A stretch of DNA of 55,118 nt from an uncultured Oscillospiraceae bacterium (GCA_947522735.1 CANNTZ010000009.1:1-55118); one strand, 5' to 3'; positions 25,040 through 33,199 are shown, numbered from the stretch's first letter. Numbers and translations are program-made. The notes: generated by a model not told the origin, from the letters alone.

Positions 25040-25327
25040 TACCATTTTGCTTTATTTTATTTATTCGCAACTGCTTTGTACCAAGTTTATTTTAAGCGCA
25101 ACCGCATACGGACTTTTTTGTCACTTTTTCCATCAACTTTATCACTATATTAAACTTGCCCGCAAATAACTTAATATATGATTAAATATCAGTTTTTAAT
25201 ATCATTATATATTGTCTCGGTATTTCTCAGCTGCTTTCGCTCGTCCCGCAGTATCACTCTCCGGCCGCGCCGAATATCATGGAAAAGAGCTTTATCAACT
25301 AATTGCAGATTCAAGGGGGTTATACCG

Positions 25328-26440
25328 ATGGAAATATCTGAATCCACTCCAAAAAAGCGAGCCTTTCTCGGAGCAAACACGCCCTCGGGCTTTCTCTCCC
25401 GATTTGACCAGCTTGCCGATGTGAACGACGGGTGGCGCCTGTTTGTGATAAAGGGCGGCCCTGGGAGCGGTAAATCCACACTGATACGCCGCGTCGCCAC
25501 AGAGCTTGAGCGCGCCGGCCTCGACGCCGAATACATACACTGCTCCTCCGACGCCGATTCGTTGGACGGCGCAATCTTCCCCGAGCTGCGCTGTGCAATT
25601 GCCGACGGCACGCCGCCGCATGCGATTGAGCCGAAATATCCCGGCGCGTTTGAGACGCTCGTCTGCCTCAACGACTGCTGGGACGAGGAGCGGCTCGCCG
25701 GCGCGCGCGGCGAGATAATCGCGCTCTCCGCCGACATCGCCTCCTGTCATCGCCGCTGCTGCCGCTATCTCGCCGCCGCCGCACTGCTGCAAAACGAGGT
25801 CTATCAGCTTGCCGCCGCTTGCACCGACGCCGCAAAGATAGAGCGCTGCGCCAAGGGCATAGCCGGACGCGAGTTCCCGCGCCATGCCCGCCAGCCGGGA
25901 TGCGAAAGGCTGCGCTTTCTCAGCGCCGTCACAAACAAGGGGCGCATCTTTTTCAGCGACACCGTCCGCGCCACGTGCGACCGTCTCTACCTCATCGACG
26001 ACGAGTGGGGCGTCTCGTCGCGGCTGCTGCTGATAAGGCTGCGCGCGCTGGCCCTCGCCTCTGGGCTCGACACGGTAAGCTCCTACTGCCCTCTCTCGCC
26101 CTGCGAGCGCCTTGAGCACCTGATCATACCGGCGCTGCGCCTCGGCTTTTTCACCAAAAACAGTCGCCACGCTCTTGACGTCTCCTCCCTTTCCGGCGTC
26201 TCCATCCACGTCGTTCACGCCGCACGCTTCACAGATATGGAGGCACTGCGCCGCAGGCGTCAGCGTATCGGCTTTACCTCAAAAATGTCGGAGCGACTGA
26301 TAGCCGAGGCGGAGGATCAGCTTGCCGCCGCAAAGCAGCTCCACGACGAGCTTGAAAAATACTACACCGCCGCCACCGATTTTGACGCGGTGCGCCTCCG
26401 CGGCGATGCGTTGATTGAAAAGCTTCTGGCGCTGCGCTGA
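25328..26440 (+). CDS. PRK06851-type P-loop NTPase
   Basis: A 370-aa protein of a clostridial P-loop family known only by profile (PRK06851). The first half has a perfect Walker A (GGPGSGKST, residues 43-51), then the family string YIHCSSDADSLDG and IADGTPPHAIEPKYPGA. The second half is a duplicated domain in which the equivalent loop reads LIDDEWGVSSR (about 222-232), so it probably does not bind nucleotide the same way, while EHLIIPALRLGF is kept. The ATG follows AAGGGGG. A stand-alone gene, divergent from the aminotransferase operon. Its biochemical role is unknown; nucleotide hydrolysis or phosphotransfer is likely. Confidence 0.85.
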   Translation: MEISESTPKKRAFLGANTPSGFLSRFDQLADVNDGWRLFVIKGGPGSGKSTLIRRVATELERAGLDAEYIHCSSDADSLDGAIFPELRCAIADGTPPHAIEPKYPGAFETLVCLNDCWDEERLAGARGEIIALSADIASCHRRCCRYLAAAALLQNEVYQLAAACTDAAKIERCAKGIAGREFPRHARQPGCERLRFLSAVTNKGRIFFSDTVRATCDRLYLIDDEWGVSSRLLLIRLRALALASGLDTVSSYCPLSPCERLEHLIIPALRLGFFTKNSRHALDVSSLSGVSIHVVHAARFTDMEALRRRRQRIGFTSKMSERLIAEAEDQLAAAKQLHDELEKYYTAATDFDAVRLRGDALIEKLLALR

Positions 26441-26533
26441 CGCTCGCCGCCCTTTTTCCGGCGCGACACCGGCTGCTGTGCCGCGCCGGAACGGGTTCCG
26501 TAAAAGTTTTTATGCGTTTTGATGCACAGGGTA

Positions 26534-26562
26534 TTGACAAGCTCGCGCGGATATGCTAATAT
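26534..26562 (+). promoter_or_regulatory. Promoter of the DUF2325-DUF3793-flavodoxin operon
   Basis: TTGACA (26534-26539), 17 bp, TAATAT (26557-26562). The first GTTAGC box begins 8 bp after the -10 element, so it covers the transcription start. Confidence 0.8.
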
Positions 26563-26569
26563 TGTATCA

Positions 26570-26587
26570 AGTTAGCCACTGCTAACT
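26570..26587 (+). promoter_or_regulatory. Interrupted palindrome, operator box 1
   Basis: AGTTAGC-CACT-GCTAACT, a perfect 7-4-7 inverted repeat over the expected transcription start. A second copy of the core lies 103 bp downstream. GTTAG/CTAAC half-sites recall metal-dependent repressor boxes, but the wide centre is unlike classical DtxR sites, so the regulator is uncertain. Confidence 0.75.
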
Positions 26588-26672
26588 CAATTAAATGCGT
26601 TCAGCTCATCATATGCTGACTGCATCGATGCCCCGGCACGCATTTTACACGGTACAATAGAAATAACGTTTG

Positions 26673-26688
26673 GTTAGCAGTTGCTAAC
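26673..26688 (+). promoter_or_regulatory. Interrupted palindrome, operator box 2
   Basis: GTTAGC-AGTT-GCTAAC, the same 6-4-6 core as box 1 with a different centre. It sits 24 bp upstream of the DUF2325 start codon and just after a TACAAT hexamer (26653-26658) that could be a second -10. Confidence 0.75.
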
Positions 26689-26711
26689 TCAGCGAAAAGG
26701 AGGAATCACAA

Positions 26712-27005
26712 ATGAGCGTCGTGATTGTAGGCGGAAACGAACGGATGGAGCGTCAATACGCCGAGCTTTGCAAAAATTATTCATGTAAAGCAAAGGTGTT
26801 CACCAAAACCGCCGGAAGTATGCGGAATATCGGCTCTCCGGATCTCATCGTGCTGTTCACCGGAACGGTGTCGCACAAGATGCTGCGCTCGCTTGAAAGC
26901 GAGACGAAGGGACAAAATATCCGCATCGCGCGCAGCCACACAAGCTCCCTTACCGCGCTGCGCAACATCCTTGATTCCCACGTCGGAGGCGGCGCTAATG
27001 TCTGA
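26712..27005 (+). CDS. DUF2325 domain-containing protein
   Basis: A 97-aa protein that is almost entirely a DUF2325 domain: it begins VVIVGGNERMERQYAELCKNY and carries PDLIVLFTGTVSHKML and IRIARSHTSSLTALRNIL. The fold is Rossmann-like and the family's function is unknown. An AAAAGGAGGA site precedes the ATG. It overlaps the DUF3793 start by 8 bp. Genes of this family are often found beside ferrous iron transport or flavodoxin genes in clostridia, which fits the promoter boxes, but that is context only. Confidence 0.85.
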   Translation: MSVVIVGGNERMERQYAELCKNYSCKAKVFTKTAGSMRNIGSPDLIVLFTGTVSHKMLRSLESETKGQNIRIARSHTSSLTALRNILDSHVGGGANV

Positions 27006-27558
27006 AACGCTGATGATAAGCGCCTGCTCGCCGACGATGGCGGGGCTCAAAACCGGCAGCCTTTTCAGTTGCACGTTTGAAAGCCGGGATGAGCTTTTGA
27101 AAAGCATCCGCCGCTTCAACCGCATATTCTCTTCAAGGGGCGTGCGGCTGCTGCCGCTGCGCATCGGCGAGAGGCGCGCGCTCATATATATGTATCGACC
27201 GGACAGGCTGCGCCGCGACCTCAAAGACGACCTTGCCGGACGCCTCCTCAGCGAGCGTGCCTATCCCTCCGCAAGCCCCGGCCAATGCGTCGCGGAGCTG
27301 AGGCGCCGCCTTGACCGCAACAAGGATTTTCCGCATGAGATTGGGCTTTTCCTCGGCTATCCCGCCGAGGACGTGGACGGCTTCATTCGCTGCGGCGCAC
27401 GCGCGGCAAAGCGCTCCGGTGCGTGGAAGGTCTACGGCGACGAGGAGGAGGCAGCCAAAAAATTTGCGCTGTACCGAAAGTGCACCGACGCCTACAAGCG
27501 CGCCTATCAGAGAAACGGAGCGTTTGACAAGCTCGTTGTAAGTGTTAAAAACAACTAA
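26998..27558 (+). CDS. DUF3793 family protein
   Basis: A 186-aa soluble protein matching the DUF3793 family. Conserved blocks are the central FPHEIGLFLGYPAEDVDGFI and the C-terminal GAWKVYGDEEEAAKKFALYRKCTDAYKRAY. The N-terminal LSACSPTMAGLKTGSLF-like segment is also usual. No catalytic motif is recognised. ATG 26998 is preferred because CGGAGGCGG lies upstream and it overlaps DUF2325 by 8 bp, implying coupled translation. It sits between DUF2325 and a flavodoxin behind GTTAGC boxes, so a role in metal- or redox-responsive metabolism is inferred. Confidence 0.85.
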   Translation: MSETLMISACSPTMAGLKTGSLFSCTFESRDELLKSIRRFNRIFSSRGVRLLPLRIGERRALIYMYRPDRLRRDLKDDLAGRLLSERAYPSASPGQCVAELRRRLDRNKDFPHEIGLFLGYPAEDVDGFIRCGARAAKRSGAWKVYGDEEEAAKKFALYRKCTDAYKRAYQRNGAFDKLVVSVKNN

Positions 27559-27573
27559 AAGGAAGTGTTGATT

Positions 27574-27996
27574 ATGAGTAAAATTGCTGTAGTTTATTGG
27601 AGTGGCACCGGAAACACCGAGGCAATGGCGAACGCCGTCGCGGACGGCGCGCGTGAGGCGGGCGCTCAGGCCGAGGTGATCACCGCCGTCAAATTTGACG
27701 CGGCCACGCTCGATTCCTTCGACGCCGTCGCCTTTGGCTGCCCGTCCATGGGCGCCGAGGAGCTGGAGGACAGCGAGTTTCTGCCGATGTTCTCTGCCTG
27801 CGAGCCGAAGCTCGGAGGCAAAAGGCTCGCGCTGTTCGGCTCCTATGGCTGGGGCGACGGTGAGTGGATGCGCAACTGGGAGGAGACCTGTCGCAACGAC
27901 GGCGCTCTCCTTGTCTGCGACAGCGTAATCTGCAACGAAGCGCCGGACGGCGACGCCGTCGCCTCCTGCAAGGCGCTTGGCGCGGCGCTCGCGTAA
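27574..27996 (+). CDS. Flavodoxin
   Basis: A 140-aa short-chain flavodoxin. The FMN phosphate loop is SGTGNTEAMA (about residues 9-18). The isoalloxazine loops are GCPSMGAEELEDSEF and FGSYGWGDGEWM, where Trp and Tyr would flank the flavin. It carries low-potential electrons and commonly replaces ferredoxin when iron is scarce. ATG 27574 follows AAAGGAAG. It is the last gene of the GTTAGC-box operon and is followed by a strong terminator. Electron partners in the window could include PflA and the anSME-like enzyme, as both need a low-potential donor; that link is inference. Confidence 0.93.
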   Translation: MSKIAVVYWSGTGNTEAMANAVADGAREAGAQAEVITAVKFDAATLDSFDAVAFGCPSMGAEELEDSEFLPMFSACEPKLGGKRLALFGSYGWGDGEWMRNWEETCRNDGALLVCDSVICNEAPDGDAVASCKALGAALA

Positions 27997-28013
27997 AGTC
28001 CCGCCGTCCCTCT

Positions 28014-28049
28014 GACCCTCCGGCCAAGCCGGGGGGTCTTATCCTTTTT
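28014..28049 (+). terminator. Terminator of the flavodoxin operon
   Basis: GACCCTCCGGC (28014-28024), loop CAA, GCCGGGGGGTC (28028-28038), then TTATCCTTTTT. Confidence 0.93.
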
Positions 28050-28064
28050 GCGTGGGATTTTCTA

Positions 28065-28093
28065 TTGCCTTTTCGAAGCGTTTGAGCTATAAT
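28065..28093 (+). promoter_or_regulatory. Promoter of the radical SAM gene
   Basis: TTGCCT (28065-28070), 17 bp, TATAAT (28088-28093), giving a very short leader before the GTG start at 28114. Confidence 0.65.
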
Positions 28094-28113
28094 TTAGAAA
28101 AGGATGTGATCCC

Positions 28114-29190
28114 GTGCCGCCGCTTGCACTGCTGATAAAGCCGGTCTCCGGCGCCTGCAACATGCGCTGCAAATATTGCTTCTATTGCGACGAGATGGCA
28201 AGCCGACGCAGCGCGTTGCGCGGAAAAATGTCACGCGAAACGCTGGAAACGCTCGTCCGCCGCGCCTGCGAATACGCGTCCGGACGGCTTTCGTTCATTT
28301 TTCAGGGTGGCGAGCCAACGCTTGCAGGGCTGGATTTTTATCGCGAGCTCGTCGCGCTCCAGCATAGATATGCGCCTCCGGGGCTTGACGTGCGCAATTC
28401 CATCCAGACAAACGGCCTGCTCATCGACGCCGAATGGGCCTCCTTTCTCGCCGAAAACCGCTTTCTGACCGGCGTCTCGCTCGACGGCCTCGCGGAGCTT
28501 CACGACCCCTTCCGCCCCGATACAAACGGCTGCGGCACCTATTCCCGCGCACTCGCCTCGGCGAGGCTGCTGCAAAAAAGCGGCGTCAACGTCAACATCC
28601 TATGTGTTATCAGCAATATATCTGCACGTCACGGCACAAAGCTCTATCGCGCGCTCACCTCTGCCGGGTTTGATTGGCTGCAATTCATCCCCTGCATCCC
28701 CCCGCTCGACGCGCCCGCCCGCTCCTTTGACCTCACGCCCGCGCGCTATCTCGATTTTCTCACAGCCTCCTTCGCCTGCTACCGCCAGGACCGCCTCAAC
28801 GGCGTCCATATCAGCGTGCGCTTCTTTGACGACCTCCTGCGCCGCCTTGCCGGACGCCCCGTAGAGAGCTGCGGCATGAACGGACGCTGCGCCGTCACCC
28901 TCACCGTCGAGAGCGACGGCTGCGTCTATCCCTGCGACTTCTACGCTCTCGACCGCTATCTTCTCGGCAGCATTCACGACTGCGGCCCCGGCGAGCTGCT
29001 GAAAAGCGATACGGCGGCGCGCTTTGTCGCCGAATCCGTCCCGCTCCCTCCGGAATGCGGTGTCTGTGAATATTTTGCGCTCTGCCGCGGCGGCTGTCGC
29101 CGGGACCGCGATTTCGGCGGCAGTCTTGGCCCCAACCGCTGGTGCGGAGCTTATCGGGAATTTTTTCGCCGGATATTGCGGCAAGCATGA
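28114..29190 (+). CDS. anSME-like radical SAM/SPASM enzyme
   Basis: A 358-aa radical SAM protein. The catalytic 4Fe-4S motif is C15-x3-C19-x2-C22. FIFQGGEPTLAG and SIQTNG follow. The C-terminal SPASM domain supplies further cysteines (ESCGMNGRC, VYPCDFY, ECGVCEYFALCRGGC, RWCGAY), enough for two auxiliary clusters. The pattern matches anaerobic sulfatase-maturating enzymes, which convert an active-site Cys or Ser to formylglycine. No sulfatase gene is in the window, so its client is elsewhere, or it modifies another peptide. The GTG at 28114 has AAGGATG upstream. Confidence 0.85.
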   Translation: MPPLALLIKPVSGACNMRCKYCFYCDEMASRRSALRGKMSRETLETLVRRACEYASGRLSFIFQGGEPTLAGLDFYRELVALQHRYAPPGLDVRNSIQTNGLLIDAEWASFLAENRFLTGVSLDGLAELHDPFRPDTNGCGTYSRALASARLLQKSGVNVNILCVISNISARHGTKLYRALTSAGFDWLQFIPCIPPLDAPARSFDLTPARYLDFLTASFACYRQDRLNGVHISVRFFDDLLRRLAGRPVESCGMNGRCAVTLTVESDGCVYPCDFYALDRYLLGSIHDCGPGELLKSDTAARFVAESVPLPPECGVCEYFALCRGGCRRDRDFGGSLGPNRWCGAYREFFRRILRQA

Positions 29191-29239
29191 TATAAATCGT
29201 ATCTCCTGCATTCATATATAACAGAAATACAAAAGGAGC

Positions 29240-31030
29240 ATGATTATCTTGACCACACAAACTGTCAACGAAAAGCTCGCCTCGCTGCGCGTCTCGATGA
29301 AGCTGCGCGGGATAAACGGTTACGTCATCCCCAGCGCCGACCCTCATCTCAGCGAATACTTCTCCCCGCACTGGGCGGCGCGCGCGTATTTCAGCGGCTT
29401 TACAGGCTCTGCGGGAACGCTTGTCGTCACCGAAAACGAAAGCGCGCTCTGGACCGACGGGCGCTATTATCTTCAGGCGTCGATGCAGCTTGAGGGCAGC
29501 GAGATACGCCTGATGCGCGCAGGCGAGCCGGACTGCCCGAAGCTTTTCGACTACCTCCGCGACACGCTCCCCTCCGGTGGCGTCGCCGCTCTCGACGGTA
29601 TGCTCTTCTCCGAAAACGCACTTTGCTCTGCACGCGCCACGCTCGGGCAGAAAAATATCGTTCTGCGTCTTGACGGCTCCGTCGTCGATGAAAACTGGTC
29701 CTGCCGTCCCACCGAGGCTTTCACGGAGGTGTTTGAGCTTGACGAGGCCGTCGCAGGCTGTTCCCGCGCCGAAAAGCTTGCCGCACTGCGCGCACGCCTT
29801 GCAGAAAAGGGCGCCGGCTCCACCGTCGTCGCCTCCCTTGACAGCATCGCGTGGCTGCTTAACATACGCGCGGACGACGTCCACGACAACCCCGTAGTCG
29901 CATCGTTTCTCTATCTCGACGCCGCCTCCGCCGTGCTTTTCACCGAATCCTCCCGCATCCCGGCGGACGTGCTTGCACACCTTGCCGCCGACGGCGTATC
30001 CGTTATGGGCTACCACGAGCTCACCCGGTTCCTTGAGGGCGTTTCCTCACCCGAAAAGCTGCTCTGCGACCCCAATACTCTCAACGGCCAGATCTTCGCT
30101 GCGGCGCGCTCGAACACGAATTTTGAGATTGTCTCCGACACCGACCCCATTATCGCGATGAAGGCCGTCAAGAATTCCTGCGAGCTGCGCCGTCAGCACA
30201 ACGCCTATCTCAAGGACGGCTGCGCCCTCGCCGAGTTCTTTTCCGAGCTGGACGAGCGCCTTGCGAACGGCGAAACGCCGACCGAATACGAGCTTGTCGC
30301 GCCGCTCGCCGCCTATCGCCGCGCACAGTCCGGCTGCCTTGGCGACAGCTTCGATGCAATAATTGCCTACCACCGGAACGCCGCCGTCGTCCACTATTTC
30401 CCTGAGGAGGACAGCGCCGCCACAGTGCGCCCGGAGCACCTGCTGCTTGTTGACAGCGGCGGGCAATATCTCGACGGCACCACCGACACAACCCGCACCG
30501 TCGCGCTCGGCCCCGTGACAGACGAGGAAAAACGCAGCTTCACCCTTGTGCTAAAGGCGCACATCGCGCTTTCCTCCGCCGTTTTCCCCGAGGGTACCTC
30601 CGGACGCGCGCTTGATACGCTTGCCCGCATCAACCTCTGGAAATACGGTCTCAACTACCGTCACGGCACCGGTCACGGTGTCGGCTTCCTGCTCAACGTC
30701 CACGAGGGCCCGCACAGCTTCTCCGGCGATCTGCCGCTGCGCGAGGGCATGGTCATCACCATCGAGCCGGGCTTCTATCAGGACGGCGGCTACGGCATCC
30801 GCACCGAGAACGTATCCCACGTCGTAGAGGCGTGCCGCACCGAATACGGTCGTTTCCTGCGCCTTGAAAACTTTACCGTATTCCCGATGGACACCACCTG
30901 CATCGATTTTTCTCTGCTAACTCAGGAGGAACGCGAGTGGCTCAAGGGCTACAACAACGACGTTATCGACCGCCTTTCCCCGCTTGTCAGCGAACGCGCA
31001 CGGCGCTGGCTCTCGCGGTACCGCCTCTGA
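29240..31030 (+). CDS. Xaa-Pro aminopeptidase (M24B, aminopeptidase P)
   Basis: A protein of about 595 aa of the long three-domain aminopeptidase P type. Two creatinase-like N-terminal domains (ADPHLSEYFSPHWAARAYFSGFTGSAGT) precede a pita-bread metallopeptidase domain. Its dimetal ligands appear as the Asp pair in VDSGGQYLDGTTDTTRT, His in GTGHGVGF, Glu in TIEPGFY and Glu in IRTENVSH. It removes N-terminal residues before proline in the cytoplasm. An ATG at 29240 lies only 1 nt after GGAG (29235-29238), whereas an in-frame TTG at 29249 has a spacing of 10, so the TTG may be the real start. Confidence 0.93.
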   Translation: MIILTTQTVNEKLASLRVSMKLRGINGYVIPSADPHLSEYFSPHWAARAYFSGFTGSAGTLVVTENESALWTDGRYYLQASMQLEGSEIRLMRAGEPDCPKLFDYLRDTLPSGGVAALDGMLFSENALCSARATLGQKNIVLRLDGSVVDENWSCRPTEAFTEVFELDEAVAGCSRAEKLAALRARLAEKGAGSTVVASLDSIAWLLNIRADDVHDNPVVASFLYLDAASAVLFTESSRIPADVLAHLAADGVSVMGYHELTRFLEGVSSPEKLLCDPNTLNGQIFAAARSNTNFEIVSDTDPIIAMKAVKNSCELRRQHNAYLKDGCALAEFFSELDERLANGETPTEYELVAPLAAYRRAQSGCLGDSFDAIIAYHRNAAVVHYFPEEDSAATVRPEHLLLVDSGGQYLDGTTDTTRTVALGPVTDEEKRSFTLVLKAHIALSSAVFPEGTSGRALDTLARINLWKYGLNYRHGTGHGVGFLLNVHEGPHSFSGDLPLREGMVITIEPGFYQDGGYGIRTENVSHVVEACRTEYGRFLRLENFTVFPMDTTCIDFSLLTQEEREWLKGYNNDVIDRLSPLVSERARRWLSRYRL

Positions 31031-31114
31031 GCACCCCGCAAAAGGCGCCCTTTCCATTAAAAAGCATATTCGTGCACAGCGTCTCCTGATTAGAAAACGA
31101 AGCTCAAGAGCGAA

Positions 31115-31240
31115 CGCCTTTTGCCCTCGCCTGCGTTGCTTTTGTTCGCGCCGCATCATCAGCGCCGCACAAAAACGCGCTGCTTTGCTGCACGCAAAAA
31201 GCGTCTCGCTCCGATGCCGGCGCGCTTTCGCCGGAGGGAC
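31115..31240. repeat. Dispersed intergenic repeat, copy 2
   Basis: Related to 2608-2700. The shared blocks are TTTTGCCC, TTGCTTTTG, GCATCATC, AGCGCCGCACAAAAACGC (31161-31178) and GCTTTCGCCGGAGGGA (31224-31239). About 30 bp more separates the last two blocks than in copy 1. Confidence 0.6.
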
Positions 31241-31363
31241 AAGGACTTACCGGCGAAAGCCTTTTCTCTCAGGAAATGCCACCTTCGGCGCTCTCCCTCC
31301 TCATCCCGGCGCTTTCCTGCCGCTCCATAACAAAATACAGAACAAAATCGCAAAAACCAGAGC

Positions 31364-31392
31364 TTGATTTTGAGGCGGTTTTGGTATATAAT
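31364..31392 (+). promoter_or_regulatory. Promoter of the beta-glucuronidase gene
   Basis: TTGATT (31364-31369), 17 bp, TATAAT (31387-31392). Confidence 0.75.
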
Positions 31393-31396
31393 AAAA

Positions 31397-31411
31397 ATGT
31401 AAGCGCTTTCA
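31397..31411 (+). promoter_or_regulatory. cre box (CcpA site)
   Basis: ATGTAAGCGCTTTCA fits the consensus WTGNAANCGNWNNCW without mismatch. It begins 5 bp after the -10 element, covering the transcription start, a position that gives catabolite repression of the GH2 gene. Confidence 0.85.
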
Positions 31412-31456
31412 AATATTTCGCAATATCTATATCTCTTATACTGGAGGAATACGGCC

Positions 31457-33199
31457 ATGAAAAGAGTCGTCGAGCTTAACGGCTGCTGGCGGTTCGCGCC
31501 GACTCTCGATCAGCGCCCATGGAACAACCACAACATAACGCAGTCCTCGCTTCCTCTCTACGCCTCGCCGGAGCTTTGCCGCCGCGATTGGGAGCGCGTC
31601 AGCGTCCCCGGCGTCTGGCAGCGCTACGCCGAGAAATACAGCATTTACGAGGGCGTATGCTGGTACTGCCGCGAGTTTGCGCTCGATTCGCTCGACGGTG
31701 TGGACGCGGCGCGTCTGCGCTTTGAGGGCGTCAACTACCGCGCCGACGTCTACCTCAACGGCATCCCTGCGGGCTGTCACGAATCCGGCTACACCGAGTT
31801 TTTCCTCGACGTCTCCGATATGCTGCGCGCGGGCGAGAATTTCATCGCCGTGCGCGTTGATAACCGCCCGCTCATCATGAAATGGCCCAATGACTGGGGC
31901 TACTTCAACTACGGCGGCATCCACCGCGGCGTTTCGCTCCAGCTTTTCGGTGGAGATTACATTGACGCTCTTGAAACGACGCCCGAGCTCGACCCTGTCA
32001 CCGGAGACGGCCTGCTGCATCTGCGCGGAAGCGTCTGCGGCAAAGGCCCCGTCGTCGTCGCACTCGACGGGCGCGTCGATGAGCTCCGCCCGGTCTCCGG
32101 CCGCTTCGACGCCGTACTGCGCTATCCCGGCGTCTCCCCGTGGTCGCCGGAATCGCCGAGCCTCAGCCGCCTCACGGTCAGCATTGGCGGCTGCACGCAG
32201 CTCGACTGCGCCGTTGGCTTCCGCCACCTTGAGGCACGCGGCGGCAGGGTGCTGCTCAACGGCCGGGAGACGCGCCTGAACGGCTGCTGCTATGTCTTTG
32301 ATTCGCCCGAATCCGGGCTTGTCATGACGCGCGAGCAGCTTATGGCCGATCTTGCCGAGATGAAGGCGGCAAACGTCAACGCAATACGCACGCATTATCC
32401 GATGGATGAAAAGTTCTACGAGCTGTGTGACGAGATGGGCTTCCTCGTCTGGATAGAACCGAACGTCTACTGCTGCAAGCCTGCCGCGGAGGAGACCGGC
32501 ACCTTCTTCTCCCGGCCCGACAGCGTGGAAACGGCGCGCGGGATGATGCGCGAAATGATATCCTCCGCGCGGCGCTTTGCCGGCGTCGCTTTCTACGGCA
32601 TCGGTAACGAGTGCAACGTCGAGCATCCGGAGGCCATGCCCTTCTTCCGTGAGCTTTCCGCCATTGCTCGCGCCGCCGACCCCACTCGCCTCATCGGCTT
32701 TGCGGCGCTTTATGGGCTGACCGGCGAGATACCGGACATTGTCGACGTTCTCGGTATCAACTCCTATTTTGGCTGGTACGACCGCATCTCCGCCATAAAC
32801 CGCTTTGAGCGCATCGAGCCGCAGAACGGCTCTGTCCGCGTGGATGCCGTCGAGCTGTCCGGCTTCCACGCGCTCATGGAGGACGTTTTTGGCCGCATAC
32901 CGTCTGATATGCCGGTGCTGCTGACCGAATTCGGCGGCGACTCCATCCCCGGCTGTTTTTCATCGGCAAACGACCTCTGGAGCGAAAACTACCACGCCGC
33001 CGTCGTCTCCTCGATGATTGCCGCGTCGAGGGAGTATGACAACATCTCCGGTACATTCGTCTTTGCCTTCACCGATTATCTTGACCCCAGCAAGCCGCGC
33101 AACGGCTTCTGGCGCGAGCAAAATCTCAAGGGCATGCTCACCTTTAACCGCGACCGCAAGCTGCCCTTCTACGCACTGCGCGACGCCTACGCGAAATAG
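31457..33199 (+). CDS. uidA: GH2 beta-glucuronidase
   Basis: A 580-aa GH2 hydrolase. A sugar-binding jelly roll (about 1-170) and an immunoglobulin-like domain (about 175-260) precede the TIM barrel. The acid/base is E385 in YGIGNECN, and the nucleophile is E491 in LLTEFGG. N556-L-K558-G matches the NxK motif that binds the substrate carboxylate in beta-glucuronidases, which argues against a galactosidase. There is no signal peptide, so it cleaves imported glucuronides. GGAGG precedes the ATG. A cre box over the start site implies repression when preferred sugars are present. The KDPG aldolase gene at 46 kb could serve the resulting glucuronate. Confidence 0.9.
   Translation: MKRVVELNGCWRFAPTLDQRPWNNHNITQSSLPLYASPELCRRDWERVSVPGVWQRYAEKYSIYEGVCWYCREFALDSLDGVDAARLRFEGVNYRADVYLNGIPAGCHESGYTEFFLDVSDMLRAGENFIAVRVDNRPLIMKWPNDWGYFNYGGIHRGVSLQLFGGDYIDALETTPELDPVTGDGLLHLRGSVCGKGPVVVALDGRVDELRPVSGRFDAVLRYPGVSPWSPESPSLSRLTVSIGGCTQLDCAVGFRHLEARGGRVLLNGRETRLNGCCYVFDSPESGLVMTREQLMADLAEMKAANVNAIRTHYPMDEKFYELCDEMGFLVWIEPNVYCCKPAAEETGTFFSRPDSVETARGMMREMISSARRFAGVAFYGIGNECNVEHPEAMPFFRELSAIARAADPTRLIGFAALYGLTGEIPDIVDVLGINSYFGWYDRISAINRFERIEPQNGSVRVDAVELSGFHALMEDVFGRIPSDMPVLLTEFGGDSIPGCFSSANDLWSENYHAAVVSSMIAASREYDNISGTFVFAFTDYLDPSKPRNGFWREQNLKGMLTFNRDRKLPFYALRDAYAK

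Larger units (their letters stand above)
24921..25327. other. AT-rich divergent promoter region
   Basis: This 407-bp gap separates divergent genes. Its left half holds the aminotransferase promoter and an 18-bp palindrome. The right half (25080-25327) is AT-rich, then GC-rich near the NTPase start. I find no well-spaced promoter for the NTPase; TATATT-like hexamers are present but lack a convincing -35. No gene is supported. Confidence 0.5.
31031..31456. other. Intergenic region with repeat copy 2 and cre-controlled promoter
   Basis: The 426 bp contain a dispersed repeat (about 31115-31240), several GC-rich inverted stretches around GCCGGCGCGCTTTCGCCGG and, near the right end, the promoter and cre box of the GH2 gene. 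The short open frames here resemble translated repeat sequence and are not supported as genes. Confidence 0.55.

Noticed and set aside
25080..25327. Promoter for the PRK06851-type gene
   Set aside because: Several AT-rich hexamers occur, but none has a partner at 16-18 bp with good matches.
26570..26688. Calling the GTTAGC boxes DtxR/IdeR sites
   Set aside because: Half-sites are similar, but the 4-bp centre gives a wider spacing than the classical box, and no dtxR gene is adjacent.
31040..31330. Small basic proteins read from the intergenic repeat
   Set aside because: They lack ribosome-binding sites and lie in a sequence that recurs at 2.6 kb without keeping the frame.
31457..33199. GH2 protein as beta-galactosidase
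   Set aside because: The length and N-x-K motif before the C-terminus fit beta-glucuronidase better.
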